Of a stretch of DNA of 35,855 nt, positions 23,549-31,108 are shown piece after piece (the stretch's first letter is position 1; each line of letters opens with the position of its first letter). Under the pieces are notes generated by a model. The model was not told the origin of the DNA, made no database searches, and was given only the letters and a program-made list of their open reading frames with translations. The DNA lies in NCBI RefSeq assembly GCF_051846935.1, contig NZ_JBPYCS010000026.1, positions 1-35,855 on the forward strand, read 5' to 3'. This DNA is from JBPYCR01 sp051846935. GTDB taxonomy: Bacteria; Bacillota; Bacilli; Bacillales; Amphibacillaceae. The position numbers and the translations under genes were made by a program.

Positions 23549-25254
23549 TGAGTAAACAAGTTGCTGGTATTGCTGCATCTAAAGGGATAGCAATAGCGAG
23601 ACCCTATTTGCTAAACACCCCTGATTTATCGTATGAAGAAAAGGAAATAACTGAAACAGACGTAGAGTTGGAAAGATTTGATCAAGCAATTGAAAAATCG
23701 AAAACTGATCTTGAATCTATTCAAAAAAAAGTAAAAAATACAGATGAAGCGAAAATATTTGATGCTCATCTGCTTCTTTTAGAAGACCCAGAGTTAATTT
23801 CCGCTATTACATTAAAGATAAGTGAAGAAAAACTAAGTGCCGAAGCAGCGGTAGACGAAGTAATGCAATCCTATATTAGCATGTTTGAATCTATGGATGA
23901 TGAATACTTGAAAGAAAGAGCTGCGGATATTAAAGATATTACTCAAAGAATTATGTCGCATTTATTAAATAAATTATTACCGGACTTAAGCTTAATTAAA
24001 GAAGAAGTCATTATTGTTGCGAAGGATTTGACCCCTTCTGAGACTGCACAATTAGATGTTCGATATGTAAAAGGATTTATAACGGATATTGGCGGTAGAA
24101 CGTCTCATTCTGCAATTATGGCGCGTACAATGGGCATTCCAGCAATTGTTGGTACGTCAAACGCGAGTGAAATTATTCGCCAAGATGACATGATAATTTT
24201 AGATGGATCGCGTGGAGAGGTTTTGCTTAACCCAGAAAGCTCTGTTTTAGAAGACTATCAAACGAAATTAAGAAATGAACTAAGTAGAAAAGAATTACTA
24301 AAACAGTATGTAAATGCTTCTACACAAACAAAGGATAATGTAAAGGTGAATTTATTTGCGAATATCGGTTCACCACTTGATTTAGAAGCGGTAGTGAATA
24401 ATGGAGCAGAGGGCATTGGTTTATATCGAACCGAGTTTTTATACATGGAAAGCAAGCAAGCTCCAACAGAAGATGAACAATATGAAGCGTATAAAAAAGT
24501 TTTAGAAACAATGGGAGATCGCCCTGTAACTGTACGTACGCTTGATATTGGGGGAGATAAGGAATTACCGTATTTAACACTTCCTGATGAAATGAATCCG
24601 TTTTTAGGCTTGCGAGCCGTTCGTTATACTTTAAAGGAAACGGCATTATTTCGCATTCAATTAAGAGCATTACTGCGTGCTAGTATATATGGAAACTTAA
24701 AAATAATGTTCCCTATGATTTCGACGTTTGAAGAATTTTATGCTGCTAAGCAATTGCTGTTAGAGGAGAAAACAAACTTACGAAATGAAGGAATACAAGT
24801 TAGTGATGCGATCGAGATTGGTATAATGGTAGAAACGCCTTCGGTTATTATGATGGCAGATCAGTTTGCAAAAGAAGTTGATTTTTTCAGTATTGGAACA
24901 AATGATTTAGTCCAATATACATTTGCGTGCGATCGGATGAACGAAAATGTTTCTTATTTATATCAAGCGCATCATCCAGCAATCTTTAAAATGATTGAAC
25001 AAGTAATTGAAGCGGCCCATCGCGAAGGGAAGCAAGTAAGTGTTTGTGGTGAATTAGCAAGCGATGCTACTGCTCAAATGGTACTCGTCGGTATGGGTAT
25101 AGATTCGTTATCGGTAAGTGCTTCTTCAATCTTAGAATCGCGTGCTTTTATTAATGAACGGTCTAAAGCAGACTTAGAGAAGATTGCAGTAATGGTGAAA
25201 GCATGCAGGGAAGAAAAGGAAGTTGTTGAACAATTAAATAAGTATATTGATTAA
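23548..25254 (+). CDS. ptsI: PTS Enzyme I (phosphoenolpyruvate-protein phosphotransferase)
   Basis: A 568-residue Enzyme I that moves phosphate from phosphoenolpyruvate to HPr. The N-terminal phosphohistidine domain has the active site GGRTSHSAIMARTMGIPAIV (His187). The C-terminal PEP-binding barrel has GIGLYRTEFLYM, DIGGDKELPYL, NPFLGLRAVR, EIGIMVETPSVIMM, FFSIGTNDLVQYTFACDRMN and SVCGELASDATA. Length and all motifs fit a working enzyme. Its ATG overlaps the HPr stop (TAATGA), so translation is coupled. It ends the operon; no clear terminator follows, and an IS3-family remnant begins 34 bp downstream. Confidence 0.95.
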   Translation: MSKQVAGIAASKGIAIARPYLLNTPDLSYEEKEITETDVELERFDQAIEKSKTDLESIQKKVKNTDEAKIFDAHLLLLEDPELISAITLKISEEKLSAEAAVDEVMQSYISMFESMDDEYLKERAADIKDITQRIMSHLLNKLLPDLSLIKEEVIIVAKDLTPSETAQLDVRYVKGFITDIGGRTSHSAIMARTMGIPAIVGTSNASEIIRQDDMIILDGSRGEVLLNPESSVLEDYQTKLRNELSRKELLKQYVNASTQTKDNVKVNLFANIGSPLDLEAVVNNGAEGIGLYRTEFLYMESKQAPTEDEQYEAYKKVLETMGDRPVTVRTLDIGGDKELPYLTLPDEMNPFLGLRAVRYTLKETALFRIQLRALLRASIYGNLKIMFPMISTFEEFYAAKQLLLEEKTNLRNEGIQVSDAIEIGIMVETPSVIMMADQFAKEVDFFSIGTNDLVQYTFACDRMNENVSYLYQAHHPAIFKMIEQVIEAAHREGKQVSVCGELASDATAQMVLVGMGIDSLSVSASSILESRAFINERSKADLEKIAVMVKACREEKEVVEQLNKYID

Positions 25255-25287
25255 TGGAAATGAAAAGCCTGTGTAATAAAGTTCATG

Positions 25288-25380
25288 TGTAGGGACCGCC
25301 CCCCAAAAGTTAGAGTAGAAAATCTAATTTTCGGGGGTGTTTTTATGGCTAAATATAGTGAAGAATTTAAAATAACGTTC
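25288..25380 (+). mobile_element. Left-end remnant of an IS3-family (IS150-like) element
   Basis: The end TGTAGGGACCGCCCCCCAAA (25288-25307) is followed at 25333 by TTTCGGGGGTG and ATG 25345, coding for MAKYSEEFKI. This is the usual start of an IS150-type OrfA transposase after its terminal repeat. After about 12 codons homology is lost, and the frame stops at 25417. The rest of the transposase and the right end are absent, so the element is inactive. It abuts the 3' end of the broken AbrB-type gene. Confidence 0.7.
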
Positions 25381-25415
25381 AGCTGCGGTTGTAAATCGAA
25401 TTTTATACATCGGGT

Positions 25416-25759
25416 TTAATCGTCTTGAAAGATGTCGTCAAATGAAGCGGAGGTTTTTTCTCCAGCGGCTATCGAATCAGCCTCTTGCAACAATGACGAA
25501 ACGGCCTTCTTCATTCCTTTGCTTTTTGTTTTAAATTGTTCTATTCGGAGCCAAACAATCCTTGTGATATCAAATCCTTTAAAATTTCAACGGAGAATTC
25601 CATATCATTTCTCTGTAGTGATCGAATAATAATAGCACCGTCTTCTAAAATACATTCCACTTCATTACATAAATCAAGTGAATTATAGAAGGCTAAAGGC
25701 AATGTAATCTGGCGTTTTTTTGAAACGGTAATAATTTTACGTACCATTTTAGCACGCAC
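25416..25759 (-). pseudogene. AbrB/MazE/SpoVT-type regulator gene with frameshift
   Basis: The - strand encodes a swapped-hairpin AbrB domain: MVRKIITVSKKRQITLPLAF begins at 25747, followed by CILEDGAIIIR and EILKDLISQGLFGSE, then a stop at 25541. In the next frame the family's usual tail continues at once: IEQFKTKSKGMKKAVSSLLQ, then a Ser/Asp/Phe-rich end and stop at 25416. One lost base near 25545 (GAATAG for GAATTAG) explains it. Intact relatives are about 110-residue AbrB-type proteins with the same helical tail. The N-terminal 72 residues could still be made, and no Shine-Dalgarno is evident. Alternative starts are 25759 and 25747. The IS remnant overlaps its 3' end. Confidence 0.7.
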
Positions 25760-25771
25760 AATGAAATTGTG
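25757..25771. promoter_or_regulatory. Palindrome at the AbrB-type gene start
   Basis: CACAAT-GAA-ATTGTG is a perfect 6-bp inverted repeat at the 5' end of the - strand gene. It is a candidate autoregulatory site. From 25772 to 25920 only AT-rich non-coding sequence is seen. Confidence 0.3.
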
Positions 25772-25920
25772 GACATAATGGCCAAACTTAGTAGTATATG
25801 CAGCTATTACTCAAATAAACCTTAAAATATTATCTGTTTTTCATTCGTATGTGGTAGATTTTTTACGGTACATTTCATCGCCTGTAACTACGGTCCTCCT
25901 AATAATGGAAAAATATGAAT

Positions 25921-26058
25921 ATGTGTTTATATGTACGAAGGAGATCATTTCATAGTACGATAAAAGAAGTGGTTATTTTAACTGATTGCTATTGGGGAGA
26001 AGAGGTATTTATCCTTCGTGGCTCTCAAACTTCTGAAAGGGTGAACGACGTTGAGTAA
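25921..26058 (+). CDS. Small open frame before the SEC-C gene (doubtful)
   Basis: A 45-codon frame from ATG 25921 (or GTG 25969, 29 residues plus stop) ends with the segment EVVILTDCYWGEEVFILRGS and overlaps the start of the SEC-C gene by 8 bp. The composition looks protein-like, but AAGGAG at 25938 is not placed before a normal start codon in this frame. It could be a leader peptide, a small gene or a relic. No family is recognised. Confidence 0.2.
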   Translation: MCLYVRRRSFHSTIKEVVILTDCYWGEEVFILRGSQTSERVNDVE

Positions 26059-26866
26059 TTTTGTTTTATCAGACGATCTTCAGGAAGAACTGGACAAGCT
26101 TATGCAAGAAGGCTATACCGAATCAATGAAAAATCATTCTACGAATGCGTCAGATAAATGGTTGAAACTATGGGAAAGAATAAAAGAGATCATGGCACAT
26201 TATGAAATTCCATATATCGAAATGATGGATAAAGCTTTTCATGGACTGCAAAGTATATACAATTGGTCAAATGATTTTGAAATGGAACTGCATAATGCTT
26301 CAGCTACGAGAAAAAGTTATTTGCAGACGCGAATTGATTTCTGTCGAGATTATATAGCTATGTCTGAAAGCAAAGATGAGTATAATAATCTTCTAAAAAG
26401 ACGCATGATAGCAGAGTCTTATACGATGTTAGGAAACTTTAAAGAAGGAGAAAGGCTGTATAAAGATTTTGTTCATCAATACCCCGAGGATGGTTGGGGT
26501 TGGATCAATTGGTCTGATCAATACGATTTATTTGCTCATGATGAATACCAGGACTATAAAAAAGCTGTACATATTCTTGAAACGGGGTTGGATATATCGG
26601 ATTTGAAAGATAGGGAGGATGTTCTTGATCGATTGGAAGAATTATATACTAAGCTGGACATGAGTGAAAAAGCCGACGCTGCTAGACGTGAGATCGAAAT
26701 GATAAAAAGGGATAAAGAAAGAAAGAGTTATAAATCGATTCAGGAACTGAAGAAAATTATGAAAGAGCTCCCTAAAGACACATCTGTCAAGCGTCAAAAA
26801 ATCGGACGTAATGATACATGCCCATGCGGCAGCGGTAAGAAATATAAAAAATGTTGTGGAAAGTAA
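26051..26866 (+). CDS. SEC-C metal-binding motif protein with helical repeat region
   Basis: A 271-residue soluble protein. The first ~230 residues are helical and TPR-like (MLGNFKEGERLYKDFVHQYP, HILETGLDISDLKDREDVLD). The end is a SEC-C zinc motif GRNDTCPCGSGKKYKKCCGK (252-271), as at the C-terminus of SecA, where it binds zinc and helps contact SecB or ribosomes. In stand-alone proteins its role is mostly unknown; it may bind nucleic acid or ribosomes. The start is TTG 26051 with AAGGGTGA 7 bp upstream; no better ATG exists nearby. It is not in an obvious operon: the gap to the next gene is 146 bp without a clear terminator. Confidence 0.85.
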   Translation: MSNFVLSDDLQEELDKLMQEGYTESMKNHSTNASDKWLKLWERIKEIMAHYEIPYIEMMDKAFHGLQSIYNWSNDFEMELHNASATRKSYLQTRIDFCRDYIAMSESKDEYNNLLKRRMIAESYTMLGNFKEGERLYKDFVHQYPEDGWGWINWSDQYDLFAHDEYQDYKKAVHILETGLDISDLKDREDVLDRLEELYTKLDMSEKADAARREIEMIKRDKERKSYKSIQELKKIMKELPKDTSVKRQKIGRNDTCPCGSGKKYKKCCGK

Positions 26867-27012
26867 GCAGGGTGTGTGACGTTAAATATGTAGAATGAGT
26901 AGTTCAATATAATACGAAAAAAACCACATATATATAATGAATATTTTTACATTTGCAGCTGCATGTTCCTAAGAAATCTATATAATTTTCAATAGCCAAA
27001 GGAGGCTTTATT

Positions 27013-28155
27013 ATGTTATTTCACTGCACTAAAAAATTACTTGATCACTTAAAGTTAAAGTCCGAACCATTGGCAGAGAAAAACGAAGGAAATGCACTTT
27101 TTTCCTGGCATGCCAATGTAATTCGGCTTAATCGGAGACAATCGGTTGTATTAATGAATGACAAAAATCAATATGTGATTGTGTTGTACGGTATGCGGGC
27201 AAAAGATTTTTCCAGAATTCATGCAATCATTGAACAAGCAATTCGGGCCGTCTGGAGTGAAGAAGGTTTAAAGGAAAGTGTGATTGATAAATATCTTGCC
27301 CAAGCTGGAGAAGTGCAATTTACAAAGACGAAAAATCGAAGTTTAGTTGCCAGATTGAATAAAGCTTGTGAAGGAGCAGTTTTTTCTGAACGTGAAATAG
27401 ATGAAGAAGCGATGATTCAACCAAAGACGAGTATGCATGCGAGCCGCATGTTGGTTGGTAGGGGAAAAGAAGGATATATCCATCCAAATGAGGCATTGTA
27501 TGAAGATTTAAAGGAGCTGACTGGCCAGGATGAAATTTTTAGTGTGAGGGCAGTAGAAATGCATGTACAGCTGATGCTAGAAACGAAAGAAATTTGGCGC
27601 CGATTAATTGTGCCATTGAACCGTACTTTTCCGCAATTGCATCACATACTGCAGACAGCTTTTGGCTGGGAGGATTATCATCTGCATGAATTTTACATAT
27701 TTGATGAGCAAGAAACAGGCGAGGATATGTCTATTAATCATCCTGCTTTTATGGAGGAGGGCGCGAAGGTAGTTGTCAATCTCGTTGATAATGAAGAAGC
27801 ATTTGCTTATTCGGACGAAATTCCGATGAAGCTGGAGAAAGGAATCAAGCTGGCTGAATATCTCCCTGCAGCTAAACTTCTGATGTACATTTACGACTTA
27901 GGTGATGACTGGCGCCATCGGATTGACGTGACGAGGGTGATCGGAAATTATCCTGCAAATCATCCAGTCTGCCTTGATGGAAAAGGGGATACACCACCCG
28001 AGGACGTCGGCGGTGAAGGCGGATATTTGGAATTCCTTGAAATAATGAACGACCCGGAACATCCCGATCATGAGCAAATGAAGCAATGGGCAAGTAGCCA
28101 GTTGTTTTTTGGATTTGAACTGGGTCGCATCAATGTGATGTTGAAAAGTAAATAA
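27013..28155 (+). CDS. DUF6933 - PRiA4_ORF3 fusion protein
   Basis: A 380-residue protein with two parts. Residues 1-130 (MLFHCTKKLLDHLKL, SWHANVIRLNRRQSVVLMND, YVIVLYGMRAKDF, VQFTKTKNRSLVARLNKACE) match a DUF6933-type domain. Residues 175-375 match the plasmid pRiA4b ORF-3 family (KEIWRRLIVPLNRTFPQLHH, LQTAFGWEDYHLHEF, LMYIYDLGDDWRHRIDV, CLDGKGDTPPEDVGGEGGYL). Neither domain has a proven activity to my knowledge; the second is common on plasmids and near transposons. ATG 27013 with AAAGGAGG upstream. It stands alone between a gap and the terminator at 28205. Confidence 0.85.
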   Translation: MLFHCTKKLLDHLKLKSEPLAEKNEGNALFSWHANVIRLNRRQSVVLMNDKNQYVIVLYGMRAKDFSRIHAIIEQAIRAVWSEEGLKESVIDKYLAQAGEVQFTKTKNRSLVARLNKACEGAVFSEREIDEEAMIQPKTSMHASRMLVGRGKEGYIHPNEALYEDLKELTGQDEIFSVRAVEMHVQLMLETKEIWRRLIVPLNRTFPQLHHILQTAFGWEDYHLHEFYIFDEQETGEDMSINHPAFMEEGAKVVVNLVDNEEAFAYSDEIPMKLEKGIKLAEYLPAAKLLMYIYDLGDDWRHRIDVTRVIGNYPANHPVCLDGKGDTPPEDVGGEGGYLEFLEIMNDPEHPDHEQMKQWASSQLFFGFELGRINVMLKSK

Positions 28156-28204
28156 TGTGGGAGAGCCGCTAAATAAAACCAATTTTTAATCGTTGGGTAC
28201 TGTA

Positions 28205-28237
28205 GGAAGCCTTGTTTATGGACGGGCTTCCTTTTTT
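28205..28237 (+). terminator. Terminator after the DUF6933-PRiA4 gene
   Basis: Arms GGAAGCC (28205-28211) and GGCTTCC (28225-28231) with a 13-nt loop, followed by TTTTTT. It lies 50 bp past the stop codon. Confidence 0.85.
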
Positions 28238-28239
28238 GG

Positions 28240-28345
28240 GTGCGCCCAGCATGGGTGTAGTTTAATAGGGTGTAAGTCTTGAACTGCGACGGCAGAAGCA
28301 GCTGCTAGTCTAACGCAAGGGTGTCCATGGTGACGTGGAATCTGA
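28240..28345 (+). mobile_element. 5' fragment of a group II intron
   Basis: The sequence begins GTGCGCCCAGCATGGGTGTA (28240-28259), continues with AGGGTGTAAGTC (28268-28279), GCAGAAGCAGC and CGCAAGGGTGTCC, and keeps bacterial group II intron domain I-type sequence to about 28345 (GGTGACGTGGAATCTGAA). GTGCG is the canonical intron 5' boundary. No reverse transcriptase/maturase gene and no domain V/VI is found nearby, so it cannot splice. It begins 2 bp after the terminator T-run; these introns favour sites just past intrinsic terminators. Confidence 0.65.
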
Positions 28346-28672
28346 ATATAAATGTCAAGGTAAGTATGTACACTTTCGTTCAGAGTTGAAAATAATCTTG
28401 CTGATTAAAATCGATTACTGGACTCAGACTTCTACATAAAATAATTGAGAACATGGTGGTGTAGTGATAAAAATGATCTATCATTTCTTCCTCTATTGGT
28501 ATTTTAACCCCCTTCTTTATTGCCAGTTCAACTAATTCTGTGATTTTCTAACGAGAATGTTGTTTAACCTTAGCGACATTCCGCTCCGAGACACTTTCTG
28601 CATGCATAGGGTTTCAAATTGTATATAACATAATTATTTAATCAGTCTTAAAATTAAAAAAGAAACAATATA
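28346..28672. other. Gene-poor scar with minus-strand coding relics
   Basis: No intact gene. On the - strand a frame ending at 28380 reads KITELVELAIKKGVKIPIEE and further residues, and another from ATG 28608 reads MHAESVSERNVAKVKQTFSL before a stop. Joined by a frameshift they could be one decayed gene of unrecognised family. The rest is AT-rich DNA leading into the GntR promoter. Confidence 0.3.
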
Positions 28673-28721
28673 TTGACAAGTTAGAAAAGATAATATAATA
28701 TATTATTTATAAAATATATTA
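28673..28721 (+). promoter_or_regulatory. Promoter and inverted repeat before the GntR gene
   Basis: TTGACA (28673-28678) with TAATAT (28696-28701, 17-bp spacer) or TATAAT (28694-28699, 15-bp spacer) forms a sigma-A promoter. TAATATATT (28696-28704) and AATATATTA (28713-28721) form a 9-bp inverted repeat that overlaps the -10 box. This is a natural place for GntR repression. AT-richness makes the palindrome less certain. Confidence 0.55.
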
Positions 28722-28759
28722 TGTAGAATTTTCAGATAAATAGAAAAAGAGGAATTATA

Positions 28760-29464
28760 ATGACAATTAATTATAGGAGTCTTATTCTAAACAAAAAAAG
28801 CTTAAGTTATGAACTAGCTCAATACATAAAATCACAGATTGTAGAAGGCTATATCCCACCAGGTAGTCAGGTGAATGTACAAGAAATTGTTAAACATCTT
28901 GAAATAAGCCAAACTCCAGTGAGAGAAGCTATTCAGCATTTGGTTGGAGAAAATATAATTATCAACGTAAGAAATAAAGGATACTTCGTAAAGAAATATA
29001 ATGAAAATGATATTTTTGAAATTTATTCGCTTCGGGCTATGTTGGAAGCATTCGCTATTAGGCTAGCAACACATAGAGCATCAAATGAGGAAGTAGGTGA
29101 AATCGAAAATATATTTCAACAGATGATAGTAAAAATGGAAGATGACTCAGTTGTTTCTATAACAAATGATTCAATTAAAATACATGATTCAATTTTTAAA
29201 ATGTCTAAACATGAAAGGTTAATTAACGTAAATGAAACTATTTCATTTCAAGTAGCCATTGTAAACAGTATTTTAGGTACGAAATATACGAAGAAAAAAG
29301 AAGTAGAGGAGCATAGAGAATTAATCGAATCAATAAAAGAGAGAGATCCTGATAATGCAGAAAAGGTGATGAGAAATCATATTTTTCGCTCATACAAAAA
29401 CTTTCTCGATACAGATGAAAATAATTATTTTACAAAAAGTACAATAGATCATTTTCCAATTTAA
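28760..29464 (+). CDS. GntR/FadR-family transcriptional regulator (FCD domain)
   Basis: A 234-residue regulator. The winged HTH is at about 14-78 (SYELAQYIKSQIVEGYIPPG, then ISQTPVREAIQHLV and NKGYFVKKY). The all-helical FCD ligand domain is at 85-220 (IYSLRAMLEAFAIRLATHRA, IKIHDSIFKMSKHERL, EEHRELIESIKERDPDNAEK, MRNHI), with His residues that usually bind a metal for sugar-acid effectors. It is the first gene of the locus and starts 16 bp before the aminotransferase gene, so it most likely controls its own operon, with a sugar acid or similar as effector. Start ATG 28760 after AGAGGAAT. Confidence 0.88.
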   Translation: MTINYRSLILNKKSLSYELAQYIKSQIVEGYIPPGSQVNVQEIVKHLEISQTPVREAIQHLVGENIIINVRNKGYFVKKYNENDIFEIYSLRAMLEAFAIRLATHRASNEEVGEIENIFQQMIVKMEDDSVVSITNDSIKIHDSIFKMSKHERLINVNETISFQVAIVNSILGTKYTKKKEVEEHRELIESIKERDPDNAEKVMRNHIFRSYKNFLDTDENNYFTKSTIDHFPI

Positions 29465-29480
29465 ACAACAGGAGGGCATA

Positions 29481-30617
29481 GTGTTGGAATCATATAGTAA
29501 TAAGTTTATAGGACTTGAACACACCAATTATTTTTATACAGGTGCCGAAAGTCCCGCGCTAAAGGAAAACATAGAAATTCTAAAAAAATATTTGTTAGAT
29601 AAAAGTGAAGGGGAGTTAGGTAGGGCAAAGGCTAATAAAGTTGAGAATCAATTGAAAACTAATATTGCTGCCATGATACAGGCAAAAGAAAACGAGATTT
29701 CCTTTTCAGGTAACGCTTCTGAATCTATAAATAATATAGTAGAAGCAATGGACATTGAACCAGGGAGCAATATTATTATAAACGATCTAGAATACCCTTC
29801 TGTTGTCTTACCTTTACTATCTTTACAAAAAAGAAAACGGATTGAAGTGATATTACTTAAATCTGTTGAAGGACAAATTAGAGTCGATGAAATTGAAAGT
29901 AAGATAAATGATAAAACCTGCTTAGTGGCTATAAGTCATGTGAGTTATGTAAACGGATACAAGCATGATTTAAAACAATTAAAAAAAATTACGGATAACA
30001 AAAACGTACCTCTATTAGTTGATGCAACTCAATCATTGGGTGTAGTTGAAGTGAATAGTAACTACTTCGATATGATGGTATCAAGTTCTTATAAATGGTT
30101 GTTGGGAACACATGGGATAGGTGTTACATATGTATCAGAGGATTATTTACCAAAATTAAATCCTAAGAGAGTAGGATGGAGATCTGTTCAATCTATATTT
30201 CATGATAAAAGATTTGAAGATTTTGATTTTAATACAGATGCTACAAAGTTTGAATTAGGATTTAATAACTATCCAGGGATTTATGCACTTGAAAATTCAA
30301 CTCGTCTTTTATTGGAGGTTGGTATTAAAAATATAGAAAAAAAAGTAATTGAACTAGGAGGAGAATTAATAAAACAACTTAAGGAGCAAGGATGGAAACT
30401 ATTAACCCCAGAAAGCAGAGAGAAAAGAGCTGGTAATATAGCAGTTGCTTGTAAGAATGGAGAAGAAGTAATGAATGAACTTGAAAGGAAAAATATAAAA
30501 ATATGGGGGGGAGATGGTAGATTAAGGTTTTCCGTGAACTTTTATAATAACGAAAAGGAAATTGAAACTTTGCTAAAAGAATTAAACAATATAAAGAAAG
30601 GTGAAAAAATATCGTGA
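29481..30617 (+). CDS. Class V aminotransferase-fold PLP enzyme (cysteine-desulfurase/epimerase-like)
   Basis: A 378-residue fold-type I PLP enzyme of class V, the group of cysteine desulfurases, serine-pyruvate transaminases and isopenicillin-N epimerase-like lyases. Motifs: FSGNASESINNIVEAM (75-90), AISHVSYVNGYKHDL (H153), LLVDATQSLGVVEV (PLP-ring Asp181) and the PLP lysine in VSSSYKWLLGTHGIGV (K205). The C-terminal NVFYNNE-like end (SVNFYNNEKEIETLLKELNN) is typical. The start could be GTG 29481 or TTG 29484; AGGAGGG (29470-29476) fits the latter slightly better. Its stop overlaps the start of the RidA gene (GTGA), so the two are translationally coupled. This suggests its product is an enamine/imine that RidA hydrolyses. 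The true substrate is unknown. Confidence 0.83.
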   Translation: MLESYSNKFIGLEHTNYFYTGAESPALKENIEILKKYLLDKSEGELGRAKANKVENQLKTNIAAMIQAKENEISFSGNASESINNIVEAMDIEPGSNIIINDLEYPSVVLPLLSLQKRKRIEVILLKSVEGQIRVDEIESKINDKTCLVAISHVSYVNGYKHDLKQLKKITDNKNVPLLVDATQSLGVVEVNSNYFDMMVSSSYKWLLGTHGIGVTYVSEDYLPKLNPKRVGWRSVQSIFHDKRFEDFDFNTDATKFELGFNNYPGIYALENSTRLLLEVGIKNIEKKVIELGGELIKQLKEQGWKLLTPESREKRAGNIAVACKNGEEVMNELERKNIKIWGGDGRLRFSVNFYNNEKEIETLLKELNNIKKGEKIS

Positions 30618-31081
30618 ATTGTAAAGTAGAGAGAAAGCTACAGGAATTAAAAATTGAACTACCTGGGGAGAGGAAGGCACTCGCTTCTTATGTACCAGCT
30701 GTTAAAAGTGGAAACTTGCTATTTTTGTCAGGACAAGATTGCAGTGTAAATGGAGAATTTATTTATAAGGGTAAAGTCGGTCAAGAATATACATTAGAAG
30801 AAGGTCAAGAGGCAGCGAAACAATGTATTATTAATGCTTTAGCTGTAATAAAAAAGGAAGCAGGAGGTTTTCAAAATGTAAAACGTATAGTGAAAATGCT
30901 CGCATTTGTGAACAGTGCTCCTGATTTTAATGAACAGCCATACGTGATTAATGGTGCGTCGGATTTTCTTGAAGAAGTATTTGGAGATGCAGGTAAGCAT
31001 GCAAGATCTGCAATCGGAACGAGCAATTTACCATTTGACATCCCTGTTGAGATTGAACTTATAGTCGAATTAAGAAAGTAG
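30614..31081 (+). CDS. RidA/YjgF-family enamine/imine deaminase-like protein
   Basis: A 155-residue RidA-fold protein (LASYVPAVKSGNLLFLSGQD, GKVGQEYTLEEGQEAAKQCI, KRIVKMLAFVNSAPDFNEQP, GKHARSAIGTSNLPFDIPVE, IELIVELRK). Arg in ARSAIG is the conserved substrate-carboxylate anchor, and the final Glu-rich strand is typical. RidA proteins hydrolyse reactive 2-aminoacrylate-type intermediates made by PLP lyases. The extended ~155-residue form is the YjgF-like group often found in catabolic operons. GTG start overlaps the aminotransferase stop; AAAGGTGAA lies about 8 bp upstream. The tight coupling supports a joint deamination step. Confidence 0.88.
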   Translation: MNCKVERKLQELKIELPGERKALASYVPAVKSGNLLFLSGQDCSVNGEFIYKGKVGQEYTLEEGQEAAKQCIINALAVIKKEAGGFQNVKRIVKMLAFVNSAPDFNEQPYVINGASDFLEEVFGDAGKHARSAIGTSNLPFDIPVEIELIVELRK

Positions 31082-31108
31082 GTGTTTTAACTTTTAGGAG
31101 GTGTTGGA

